From Welwitschia mirabilis (taxonomy: Eukaryota; Gnetophyta; Gnetopsida; Welwitschiales), in NCBI GenBank assembly GCA_051453625.1, contig JBOZIK010000001.1, positions 117,331,530 through 117,395,529 on the forward strand: 64,000 nt of DNA, given 5' to 3'. Of this stretch, positions 48,457 to 58,557 are shown one piece after another. The position numbers were made by a program, and so were the translations under genes. The notes under the pieces were generated by a model. That model saw only the letters and a program-made list of their open reading frames with translations. It made no database searches and was not told the DNA's origin. Position 1 is the first letter of the stretch; each line of letters starts with the position of its first letter.

Positions 48457-49527
48457 TGTTGTGCTACCAATTTGTGGTTATTTGATGAGGTTTTATGATT
48501 TATTTTATAGGAAATTTACACAAGTTTAGGTGCAATTATAAGGATTTTGAAAAATTAATAAAATATCTTGAAAATATATAATTATTTCCTAGATTTGATG
48601 CATTTAAAACACATTCTAATACATAGAGCTTTGGAGAAAAATTACTAACAGAAATGCTCACTTATCCTCAATAAAATAATTAAACAAGATCTTCGTCCCC
48701 TCTACCATTCCCACGATAGGTAGGACAACAACAACATTCGATGTTAATGTGAAATACTGCTAAGTCATCATGCTGAATCATCTTTTGTAATTAGCTGTCA
48801 TCCCCCTTATCGTTTGGATGACTGTTAGAATAATACTAATAATATCATTGACTTTGATAGCCAACCCTTGACTATTTCATCAGTTTCTTGTCTATAAAAG
48901 AGTGTGTTTTTTAAGTGTCTTCTATTTGTCATTTTCTGTTATGTTTTCTATAAATAATTCTCCCTTCGACTCTTCTCTCTATCTTCATTGCACAAAAAAT
49001 TCTCATAAAAGGATATTGAATGGTAAGAGATCCATCTTGAGAGTTGCAAAAAGACATTTCCTTTGTGGATGGTTGTGTATCCTCCATTGAGGCCTGGTTG
49101 TTTTATAACCCAGATGTTGTTACCTCTTTAATATAAAACTCTATTTTCATTTATTGAATATTAGATTGTCTGATGTTCCTTACTATTTATGTTGTCTTAA
49201 TCTAGTGACAATTTCTTAGGTAATATAAATCATTAAGGGTAGCTTTTGTTAAGGATAAGAAAAGTAGTTTAGTTTCATTACATTCAAGTTATTTGCATTC
49301 TTCATTTACATTGCATCTTTTATTTCTTGCATTATTATTTAATTTTGGTTCCCATTTACTTGTGAAAAGAAATTCAAGTCTTGTCTCATAGTCTTCAATG
49401 AGAATACTACATTTGAGTTAACTTCCACTCATATTAGTGTGTTGTATTATGTAAAGATATCTCTATTATTTTATGAATGATAGAGTCCTTTTAAATATAA
49501 ATGCTTACACAAATACATACTGCAATA
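48457..49527 (+). repeat. LTR-A copy 3 (3-prime LTR of A2)
   Basis: About 1071 bp. Begins TGTTGTGCTACCAATTTGTG and ends TGCAATA (CA probably decayed). A hairpin block is at 48690-48730. No PBS follows, as expected for a 3-prime LTR. Confidence 0.85.
48949..48956 (+). promoter_or_regulatory. TATA-like element in LTR-A copy 3
   Basis: TATAAATA about 490 bp into the LTR, the same relative place as in the other copies. Confidence 0.5.
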
Positions 49528-49847
49528 ATGAGCTAATTACACAAGAATAAATGCAAAGTATACAAAACAATTCTTAACATAGATGCTTAACCTCTAGAAT
49601 GCATTAGCAACTCTATAACCAGTAGAATGTAGATGCTAGAGAGTTGCAAATAGATCTTAAAAAATGGAAAGTACATCAAACAAAAAAAGTAAAAGAAAAA
49701 ATAAACTACAAACAAATCTAAAAATCTTGCAAACAATATTTAAAAAAAATTACAAAGAGACCTAAGCATGCAAAGGCTAAGAAACTCAACAATAGCTAAG
49801 AAACTAAAGATCTTTAGGAATCCTAGCTTGGAATCTTTGATACCACT
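49528..49847 (-). other. copia-type leader with primer binding site
   Basis: The minus strand reads TGGTATCAAAGATTC at 49831-49845, close to the initiator-tRNA-Met PBS TGGTATCAGAGC of copia elements, two bases after an LTR end. The rest (49528-49830) would be the leader of that element. An 8-bp inverted repeat, GCAACTCT...AGAGTTGC, lies at 49607-49647. Confidence 0.65.
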
Positions 49848-50638
49848 TGCTAGAAAATAAGAGAGCTTAAAAATCAAGATCATAATATTTCCAAAATATA
49901 AATTTTATTTTTTCTCTTTCATTATGTTATCAAAGAGCTTGCTATAGACAAGAACATCTCTAGGATTTTCATGAATTCTTAGGAGTGGAACCATAATGTT
50001 TACTAGTCCTAGTACATAGTAATAAAAGTGTAATTTCCAATAATAATAAAATTTCTCTATATTAATATCAAAGAATCCATGTTAGGAATTCATCCAAGCT
50101 CAATCATGATGAATTAATTTCATTTATCATCTAAGTATTAGTAAAGACTCACTATTACCTTAGCTCTTATAACCTATTTTAGAATCATAAAAAGTAGGAT
50201 ATTACTCTTAAAAAACATTAAATCATACCAAAATATGGACTAAGATTAACATAAAAAGAATTACTTAGAAATCTATAAAAAGCTTAACATAGTTCAATCT
50301 ATACTAAGCATTATAAGTATAGAAAAGGATGCACAGTTAAAATCAAAGAAATAGATTGCATAAAACTTTATCATTTTATTACATGAGTAGATAAAAAAAA
50401 CAACATCAAAGGTACTTAAGATAAGGCTTAAAATGGATGCTATCTCATTCCTAAAGGAAGATTCAAAACAAAAACGTTTAGAATCCTCTTCTTAATAATT
50501 CCCAAGATAACCAAAAATTCAATAACCTTAATAGTAAGGTCAAAGTAGTTATAGATTGGAAATTAGGATGAAACTAGGGTTTGATAAATTTGTGTAAAAT
50601 TAGCCTCTTCAAATCAAATCACTAATAGGCTTAATGAA
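49848..50638 (-). repeat. copia-type LTR, proximal part, interrupted by A3
   Basis: Begins TGCTAGAAAATAAGAG on the plus strand beside the PBS, and no coding sequence is seen. It is cut at 50638 by element A3 and should resume at 58558. Its outer end could not be located. Confidence 0.5.
50634..50638. repeat. target site duplication ATGAA, left copy
   Basis: ATGAA immediately outside the LTR at 50639, matching ATGAA at 58553-58557. Confidence 0.9.
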
Positions 50639-51707
50639 TGTTGCGATGTGTATTTGTGTGAGTGATTAAGCTCAAAGGATTCTGTCAATGGTAAAATAAA
50701 TAATTATCTCACATAATACAACACACTAATATAATGGAAGTAGATGCAAAATGTCGTATCTCATTGAAGTCTATGAGATGAGACTTAGATTGCTTTGCAG
50801 AATAAGAAGAACTAAAAAACAACTAACAATGAAAGGAAATAAAGATACCATGCAAAATGTAAAATGTGACTATTCTAAATGCAAATGCAAAATAAATCTT
50901 AATACTACTTACTTTCAACCTTAACAAAGGCTATCATTGATAATCTATATTACCCAAGAAATTGTCACCAGATCAAGGGCAACATAGACTATAAGGGAAA
51001 TTATAAGATCTACAATGCAAGCATGAAAAAAAAAAAAGATTTTATATTAAAAGAGTAACATTCATCTGGGTTACAAAATAGCCAAGTCTCAATGGAAGAT
51101 ACACAGCCCTCCACCAAGTGCATGTCTTTCTACAACGCTCAAGATGGATCTCAATCCTTCGATCTCCTATCACAAGAATGTTCGGTGCAACCAAGATGAT
51201 AAGGAGAGTCAAAGGGGAACTTATTTATAAGGAAATACAGCAGATAAGAACAGACAGTTAGTGCAGTTAGGCATGCTTATCAATGACTCAGAAGTGGATA
51301 AAATGGTCAACAGAATCCTGTCTGAGTTAATTACATGAGAGTATCATCCGGACTATCATCTAGATACTATGGAAATGATAGTACACTATAGAATATTTTT
51401 GAAATGCTGACTTAGTAGTCCACATTAGCAGAGTATCGTCCTACCTATCATGGGGACGATGAAGGGGATGATAGTCTCCTTTGATTAATTTCTTGAGAAG
51501 AAACTAGCATTTTTATCAATAATCCTTATTCAAATCTCTATGCATCAAAAAGTACCTTTAATGCATCAAATTTAAATAAGAATTGCACTTTTCCATAATT
51601 TCTTCTTGTATCTCCAAAATCCTTAGAATTGCAGCTAAACCTATATATAAGTCCTATAAAACAGCTCATAAAACCCCATTAAATAACCTTAAATTGTCTA
51701 CACAACA
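50639..51707 (-). repeat. 3-prime LTR of A3 (LTR-A)
   Basis: 1069 bp, TGTTGCGATG...CACAACA on the plus strand. It contains a perfect hairpin, ATCGTCC / GGACGAT, at 51435-51460. Confidence 0.92.
51222..51229 (-). promoter_or_regulatory. TATA-like element in the 3-prime LTR of A3
   Basis: Minus-strand TATAAATA at the conserved position. Confidence 0.5.
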
Positions 51708-53869
51708 TAGCCCTTCACTTAATGTTTGTCAATCCTTGACAAAAACCAAGCAGAAAAACCATAATTGTGAGCTAATTTATTTTTCAAAAGATAAATCTGG
51801 AANNNNNNNNNNNNNNNNNNNNNNNNNNNNNNNNNNNNNNNNNNNNNNNNNNNNNNNNNNNNNNNNNNNNNNNNNNNNNNNNNNNNNNNNNNNNNNNNNN
51901 NNNNNNNNNNNNNNNNNNNNNNNNNNNNNNNNNNNNNNNNNNNNNNNNNNNNNNNNNNNNNNNNNNNNNNNNNNNNNNNNNNNNNNNNNNNNNNNNNNNN
52001 NNNNNNNNNNNNNNNNNNNNNNNNNNNNNNNNNNNNNNNNNNNNNNNNNNNNNNNNNNNNNNNNNNNNNNNNNNNNNNNNNNNNNNNNNNNNNNNNNNNN
52101 NNNNNNNNNNNNNNNNNNNNNNNNNNNNNNNNNNNNNNNNNNNNNNNNNNNNNNNNNNNNNNNNNNNNNNNNNNNNNNNNNNNNNNNNNNNNNNNNNNNN
52201 NNNNNNNNNNNNNNNNNNNNNNNNNNNNNNNNNNNNNNNNNNNNNNNNNNNNNNNNNNNNNNNNNNNNNNNNNNNNNNNNNNNNNNNNNNNNNNNNNNNN
52301 NNNNNNNNNNNNNNNNNNNNNNNNNNNNNNNNNNNNNNNNNNNNNNNNNNNNNNNNNNNNNNNNNNNNNNNNNNNNNNNNNNNNNNNNTATTTTTCAAAA
52401 GATAAATCTAGAAATCATAAAACAGGCTCATAAAAACACATCACATGGATAGATAATAAGTAATGAATAATATGTATGAAAGCTTTGAAAATTTTTATTT
52501 CATAAAAGCTTTGAATTAGGTTAAAATTTTTTGAAAAATGAGCTATGAAAATGGGGCTCTTTTCCTCCTAAAGAGAAAGTAATACGTTCCATATTGGATA
52601 AAGCAAAGAAGATAAACAAGAGTGAGAAGGCAGGTGATGGATATGAGGACAATTATCAAAGCAAAGTACAAAGCTGAGTAATGTCAGATATGAAATATAT
52701 AGAGGTATGAAGTATTTTGACAAGTAAAGAAAAATTATGAACAAAAAATGTTTTGTCATAAAAAGAACATGAACAGTGCTGACAACACTAAAAATCTAAA
52801 AATAAATAAGTATAAATTTATTAAGAAAACTTAAGAAAATAATTTTTTATTAAAAACTAAAAATTAAAAAAGGACAAACATGATAAGAAAATATAGTAAT
52901 AACTTTTAAATAGCTAATCAAACCACAAAAGAAAACAAGAAGGATGGACATAAGATAACATAAAAAAATATAGCTTACCAATATAACATTTTAACCTAGC
53001 AAATTCCCATGAAAGAAATCGTAACATCACTTGATGTAGAAAATGCATGACTTAATGTAAAATGTTCATTCGATAAGGCATTGATTATGAAAATGCTAGA
53101 ATAATATGCTTTAAACAATGAATAATTATACTAAAGAATTGCTTAAAAATAAACTCTCCTATTATCATCTCAAAACAAACACCTAATCTCGAGAAATGAA
53201 ATGATCATGTGGAATGACTAAGAGTCTAAGAAACAAGTAATGTCTCTGATAACACCAGGAACACCACTGATCCCATAGCCTCAAAGTTTAAATACAATTT
53301 TATTATCCATAATGAGGGTAGTGCAACCATAGTAATAGAAGTAAGGACTCATGAAGCATGGTTAAATGCCCTTCCAGTGGAGTTTCCATAGCTACCATAT
53401 TACACTGCCAAAGGCTCCTCTCTAAAATATTTGCCCTGGTGTATTTATAGTAGGACATCATGATGACCATGTTTTTTAGATATAAATATAAAATATCATG
53501 GTTTTTATTCATTCTTTTTTTAGGAAATAAAATAATATTCTACATGACCAAACACTCCAAAAGACAAAGGTGAAAGTTGTAAGATTAAGACAAAAAAGAC
53601 ACTCTTAAATAATCCAAGACCTTTTTACCATTGAGAAAAACTTAAAAATAAAGCATCTTTCTTTAATTGAAGTTCATGGATTTATGAATGTCCTAAGATT
53701 GGATGAATTCAATTTTACCATTGAAATGATTAAGTCAAAAGACTAGTCATAGAAATAAATACATTAGTTAAGTTTTAAAATGATCAAGTATTGTTATAAT
53801 AATCTTTTTCAAAGGAAAAAGCTAAGAGAAAATTCAGGCGATTTGCTTGTGTAATTCCAATTTTTGCCC
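51708..53869 (-). other. 3-prime UTR of A3
   Basis: Non-coding. 51708-51800 matches the end of the A2 UTR, and 52990-53700 matches the UTRs of B1 (2540-3260) and B2 (14050-14760). A 586-N gap is at 51803-52388. The flanks of that gap both contain TATTTTTCAAAAGATAAATC, so a duplication lies at the gap edges. Confidence 0.7.
51803..52388. other. sequence gap, 586 N
   Basis: Flanked by near-identical 25-bp sequences (about 51778-51802 and 52389-52413), which suggests an unresolved duplication inside. Confidence 0.9.
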
Positions 53870-53945
53870 ATTTTCTTCCTATAATTCTCAAGCAGCCAAG
53901 TTAGAAATCTCAACAGACTTATAAAAATGTATTTTCTTAGAATAA
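53870..53945 (-). pseudogene. C-terminal tail of integrase, element A3
   Basis: A minus-strand reading includes VEISNLAA then an E-N-G-Q-K-like end, the same final integrase segment as in A2. Nothing upstream in A3 resembles the integrase core. Confidence 0.7.
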
Positions 53946-54666
53946 CAGAAATAAAAAATCAACATTTTATTAATAGTTATCCCACTTGTCATCCAGACAA
54001 TGGAGAGGATGACAAAGATNNNNNNNNNNNNNNNNNNNNNNNNNNNNNNNNNNNNNNNNNNNNNNNNNNNNNNNNNNNNNNNNNNNNNNNNNNNNNNNNN
54101 NNNNNNNNNNNNNNNNNNNNNNNNNNNNNNNNNNNNNNNNNNNNNNNNNNNNNNNNNNNNNNNNNNNNNNNNNNNNNNNNNNNNNNNNNNNNNNNNNNNN
54201 NNNNNNNNNNNNNNNNNNNNNNNNNNNNNNNNNNNNNNNNNNNNNNNNNNNNNNNNNNNNNNNNNNNNNNNNNNNNNNNNNNNNNNNNNNNNNNNNNNNN
54301 NNNNNNNNNNNNNNNNNNNNNNNNNNNNNNNNNNNNNNNNNNNNNNNNNNNNNNNNNNNNNNNNNNNNNNNNNNNNNNNNNNNNNNNNNNNNNNNNNNNN
54401 NNNNNNNNNNNNNNNNNNNNNNNNNNNNNNNNNNNNNNNNNNNNNNNNNNNNNNNNNNNNNNNNNNNNNNNNNNNNNNNNNNNNNNNNNNNNNNNNNNNN
54501 NNNNNNNNNNNNNNNNNNNNNNNNNNNNNNNNNNNNNNNNNNNNNNNNNNNNNNNNNNNNNNNNNNNNNNNNNNNNNNNNNNNNNNNNNNNNNNNNNNNN
54601 NNNNNNNNNNNNNNNNNNNNNNNNNNNNNNNNNNNNNNNNNNNNNNNNNNNNNNNNNNNNNNNNNN
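53946..54666 (-). other. spacer of A3 including a 647-N gap (54020-54666)
   Basis: The visible part (GTCATCCAGACAATGGAGAG at about 53991-54010) matches the A2 spacer near 46790-46830. The remainder is unsequenced. Confidence 0.7.
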
Positions 54667-55300
54667 TTCTTTTTCATTCTTAATTTGATCATCACAAAGC
54701 ATATGCTTATTTGATTTCATCTCTCTTTCTTCAAGTGGGTGATGTTGTAAGACTAAGGTTGGTTTAATGTTTTTTTTAATGTTCATTTTATCATCATCTA
54801 AATATTTCTCAGCTACATCAAAGACTCCAATTATAAAACTTCTATTTCCAAAATGACATTTTATGGTTCTTGCTCTTGTATTAATGATGCAGTGAGCTGT
54901 TGCACAAAAGGCTCTACCCCAAAGTAAATGATATCCTATGTTATGTTCAACTTCTATGATAATCACATCAATGGGGTAGCAAGCCTCTTTAATTTGTATT
55001 ACCAAATGTTTAATGATATCTAATGGTTTTCTAACTGATGTATCTCCTAATTCTAAGACAATCAAGGTAGGCTTTATTCTATCCTCCAAAGAAAGTCTCT
55101 TACAAATGTAAAGTGGCATAATGTTTACACTCGCTCTAATGTCAATCAAATCTTTCCTTATCTTTTTGTTTCCCTCTACAGTAACATTCACCGTTGCTGC
55201 TCCTAGATCTTTAAATTTTGGTGATTTTTGTAATACTAAATTCGTGAGGGATTGGGTAATAAAAACCTTACTAGGAATGACTCTTTTTTTTTCTTCTGAT
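54667..55300 (-). pseudogene. retropepsin and linker, element A3
   Basis: The minus-strand open reading from 55191 is the longest clean protease in the window. VEGNKKIRKDLIDIRASVNI is followed by MPLYICKRLSLEDRIKPTLI, ELGDTSVRKPLDIIKHLVI, WGRAFCATA (equivalent to LGRPFLAT), and CHFGNRSFIIGVFDVAEK. The linker HHPLEEREMKSNKHMLCDDQ then runs into the gap. The catalytic D-x-G reads Asp-Ile-Arg, so it would be inactive as read. Upstream it joins Gag. Confidence 0.9.
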
Positions 55301-57006
55301 TAAGTCTTTCCATAGTTTTGAGTACCCCGGATTTTCTTGTAAAACTTCCCAAAAAAGTAAGTTTATGATTATGTTTTTTATTAAGGCTCTTAAATGATCA
55401 TTAAAAGTTGAATTGTTGTTAACCCTATCAATCCAAGGGTTAGAAGGACTTTTCTTTTTCTTTTTTCCAAGAGAATAAAAGTTGTAATCATCTAAAATCT
55501 CAATTTCCTCTTCCTCTTCTTCTTCATTATTGTGGGAGGTGGAAGGTTCACATGGAGAAGGGTTTGTTTTTTGTCCACTTCTTGTCATAATCTTATAATC
55601 TCTTCTTAATTCATTTGGGTTGGGTAAAGGTTGTATAGGTAAAGCTCCTTGAGGTCTCTGGTTTGCCAAATTTGTTTATTAAAGGACATTTACCAAGTTA
55701 TCTATTTTCGCATTTGTTGTTTATTGTGTTCTTTTCATTTCATCTAAAAAGTTTATAAGTTGATCATTTGAATGTTAAAAGTTGGATGGACTTGCCTGGT
55801 AATATGTGNNNNNNNNNNNNNNNNNNNNNNNNNNNNNNNNNNNNNNNNNTATGTGTTTAACCTAGATTGTACTTGATTTTGGTTTTGGAAGTTTTGAGGT
55901 AATTGATTAAAAGCACAAACTTCTTCTTGAATTCTTTGTAAGTTGGCAGAAGAGGACAATTTTTGGTGTATGATAATTGTCCTCACATAAATCACAAGAT
56001 GGCATAACATTTCCTTTGGTTGCGGTTTTAGCATCTAAGATAATTTTTGCATACTTTTCCAAGATTGTTCTAAAATATCTCATAGCATTTGTAGGGTTGT
56101 CTTCTACCTCTTCTTGTTACTTCACCTATTTAAGGTCTTTAATGAGTTAGCCTATCATTTGATTTCTTTAGGTATTGACCAAGCTTTACTGACCTCCATA
56201 AGTTCTTCAAATTTTATTCATTCCTCTTCTAAAGTAAGGTTCATGAGGTTTTCATCACAAAAAAAATATACAAGTTTTTTATATGTAGATTTAGCCCAAT
56301 ATAAAAGTAGTTTATTTATTCTATTGGTGAAAAAGCATCTACTAGATTAGAGTGGACTGCTATAAAGAAACAATCATATGTGGAGGCATAATCTTTATTT
56401 GGTTTTTATTAGAAGTTTGTTACCTCCCTTTTTCTTTTTCTCACAGTTTCTTCACTTATGAATCTTTTTACAAAGGTTTTCTAAACTTGATTCCAGGTTT
56501 CTAATCTCTTATGGGGTATGGCTTTTAGCTAAAATTTTGCCCTTCCTTTTAATGTCATGGAAAATATTACCATGTAAGTTCTATCCATTATTCTTTTCTT
56601 CCCATTTCTCAAAGTGAGGATAAGTTGTCTAATATCTCTAATGTATTGAAGAGGATCCTCATCATCTTCTCCATTAAAATTTGGATAGGCATGTAGATTT
56701 TTAAGCTCGACATCATCCCCTAAGGGTAGGTCAAAAGCTATTTGAATTTCTCTTTTCTTATTGGCCAACAATTCTCTAAGGGTAAGGTTTTCCCTTATGG
56801 AAGGCACTCAACATTATAGATTGGTTTTCTTCTTCTACAATTTTTTCATTAAGGAAATCAGATTTAGAAAAAATAAATTCGGAAGAAGGATTGAGTGCAC
56901 CTAGAGATTGTTCTTCCAACTCTTTTTCTATGTCCACCAGTCCTTCTTTGATATTCTTTTCTATTAGCTGCTTTTCTCTCAGATATTTCTTATTTAAGTT
57001 GATCAT
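55271..57006 (-). pseudogene. Gag remnant, element A3
   Basis: The start is the ATG at 57006-57004, beginning MINLNKKYLREKQLIEKNIK. A frameshift at about 56790 moves the reading to ENLTLRELLANKKREIQ then NFNGEDDEDPLQYIRDIRQL (56529-56807). Mid-Gag contains stops. The knuckle CDLCEDNYH (about 55970-56000) is followed by a one-base frameshift before its last Cys. The C-terminal 132 residues are open (55271-55669): NQRPQGALPIQPLPNPNELR, TRSGQ, a run of seven Glu, then a Lys-rich stretch. A 41-N gap is at 55809-55849. It is the best preserved Gag of the LTR-A family. Confidence 0.9.
55809..55849. other. sequence gap, 41 N
   Basis: Flanked on both sides by ATATGTG/TATGTG, within Gag. Confidence 0.9.
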
Positions 57007-57459
57007 ATCATAGCATCCTAAAAACAACAAGTAACAAAAAATAAAATAAAAATAATAGACTGTTGTCTTATCTGTCATGAGAATGACAGAGGGGAAAACA
57101 CACATAGAAACTGGAAAAATAGAAACAGAATTAAAACTAAAAATAGAAAGTGGATAGAAAACAAGACTGTCATCCACTTGGTTGTCTAAACATCATAAGA
57201 GACAACAGAAACTAATTTATTTCAAAAAAAATCTTAATCCAAAGATAAACCAAAAATAAAAATAATACACTGTCGTCTTGACTATTGTAGGGACAATAGA
57301 GGAGACAACCATACTTTTTTACAAAAACCTAAAACTAAAAAACATCACATAGAGAATCTGTAGCTCTTAATAAAATACAACATCATGCAGATAAATAACT
57401 GAATAGAGGTTCGATATACTTACTTAAATAATGACAATTGTTGTACTCCTCCATAGCCT
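57007..57459 (-). other. 5-prime leader of A3
   Basis: Non-coding, between PBS and Gag. Palindromic CATC/GATG or GTCGTC blocks lie at 57064-57090, 57166-57205 and 57264-57310. Confidence 0.75.
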
Positions 57460-57477
57460 TTCCCAGTGATGGTGCCA
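57460..57477 (-). promoter_or_regulatory. primer binding site of A3, tRNA-Asp type
   Basis: The minus strand reads TGGCACCATCACTGGGAA, three bases (AAT) after the LTR. It differs from TGGCGCCGTTGCCGGGGA at few sites, mostly at former CpG. Confidence 0.85.
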
Positions 57478-57480
57478 ATT

Positions 57481-58552
57481 TGTTGCAATGTGTATTTGTG
57501 TGAGTGCTTAAGCTCAAACGATTTTGTCAATATTAAAATAAATAATTATCTTACATAATACAACACACTAATATAATGAGAGTAGACCCAAAATGTTGTA
57601 TCTTATTGAAGTCTATGACATGAAACTTTGGTTACTTTGCAGAATAAAACAAACTAGAAAATAACTAACAATGCAAGAAAATAAAGATATCATGCAAAAT
57701 GTAAAATAAAACTATTCTAAATGCAAATGCAAAATGAATTTTAATACTACTTACTTTTAGCCTTAACAAAAGACACCCTTGATAATCTATATCACCTAAT
57801 AAATTATCACTAGATCAATGGCAACATATACTATAAGGTAAATTAGAAGATCTACTATGCAAGCATGAAAAGAAAACAAGATTTTATATTAAAAGAGTAA
57901 CATTCATCTGGGTTACAAGACAGTCGGGTCTTAATGGAAGATACACAGCCCTCCACCAAGTGAACGCCTTTCTGCAACACTCAAGATGTATTTCCACTCT
58001 TTGATCTCCTATCATGAGAATTTCTAGTATAATCAAGATGGTAAAGAGAGTCGAAGGGGGTACTTATTTATAAGGAAATACAGCAAATAAGGATAGATAG
58101 TTAGTATGGTTAGACATGCTTATCAATGACTTAGAAGTGGATGAAATAGTCAAGAGAATCTTGTCTAAGTCATTTACATGAAAGTGTCATTTGTGCGATA
58201 GCCCAGATGACTATGGGAATAATAGTACATTATAGAATATTTTTGAAATGCTAACTCAGCAGTCCACATTAGCAGAGTGTCGTCTTGCCTATCGTGGGGA
58301 TGACAAAGGAGACAATGGTCTTCTTTAATTATTTTCTTAAGAAGAAACTATAATTTTTATTAATAATCCTTCTTAAAAGTTCTATGCATCAAAAAAGTGC
58401 CTTCAATGAATTAAATTTGGATAAGAATTGAACTTTTCCAAGATTTCTTCTTGTATCTAAAAAATCCTCAAAATTGCACCTAAACCTATATAAAAGTCAT
58501 GCAAAATAACTTATAAAACCCCATAAAATAACCTTAAATTGGCTGTGAAACA
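57481..58552 (-). repeat. 5-prime LTR of A3 (LTR-A)
   Basis: 1072 bp, TGTTGCAATG...GAAACA on the plus strand, colinear with 50639-51707. A hairpin block is at 58279-58304. Confidence 0.92.
58065..58072 (-). promoter_or_regulatory. TATA-like element in the 5-prime LTR of A3
   Basis: Minus-strand TATAAATA at the position conserved in all five LTR-A copies; the likely promoter of A3. Confidence 0.55.
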
Positions 58553-58557
58553 ATGAA
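58553..58557. repeat. target site duplication ATGAA, right copy
   Basis: Matches 50634-50638 exactly. Confidence 0.9.

Larger units (their letters stand above)
50639..58552 (-). mobile_element. complete LTR retrotransposon A3 (Gag-protease only, non-autonomous)
   Basis: Bounded by two LTR-A copies with TG...CA ends and a perfect 5-bp target duplication. On the minus strand the order is LTR, PBS, leader, Gag, protease, linker, spacer, integrase tail, 3-prime UTR, LTR. There are N gaps at 51803-52388, 54020-54666 and 55809-55849. The 647-N gap falls between linker and spacer. The same interval in gap-free A2 is about 720 bp, leaving no room for RT, RNase H and integrase core (about 2-3 kb in B1 and B2) if the gap is correctly sized. 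The two LTRs look roughly 85-90 percent identical by eye, so the insertion is old. Confidence 0.85.

Noticed and set aside
53989-55191. A 400-residue frame
   Set aside because: More than half is unknown bases. Only the part above 54667 is real, and it is annotated as protease and linker.
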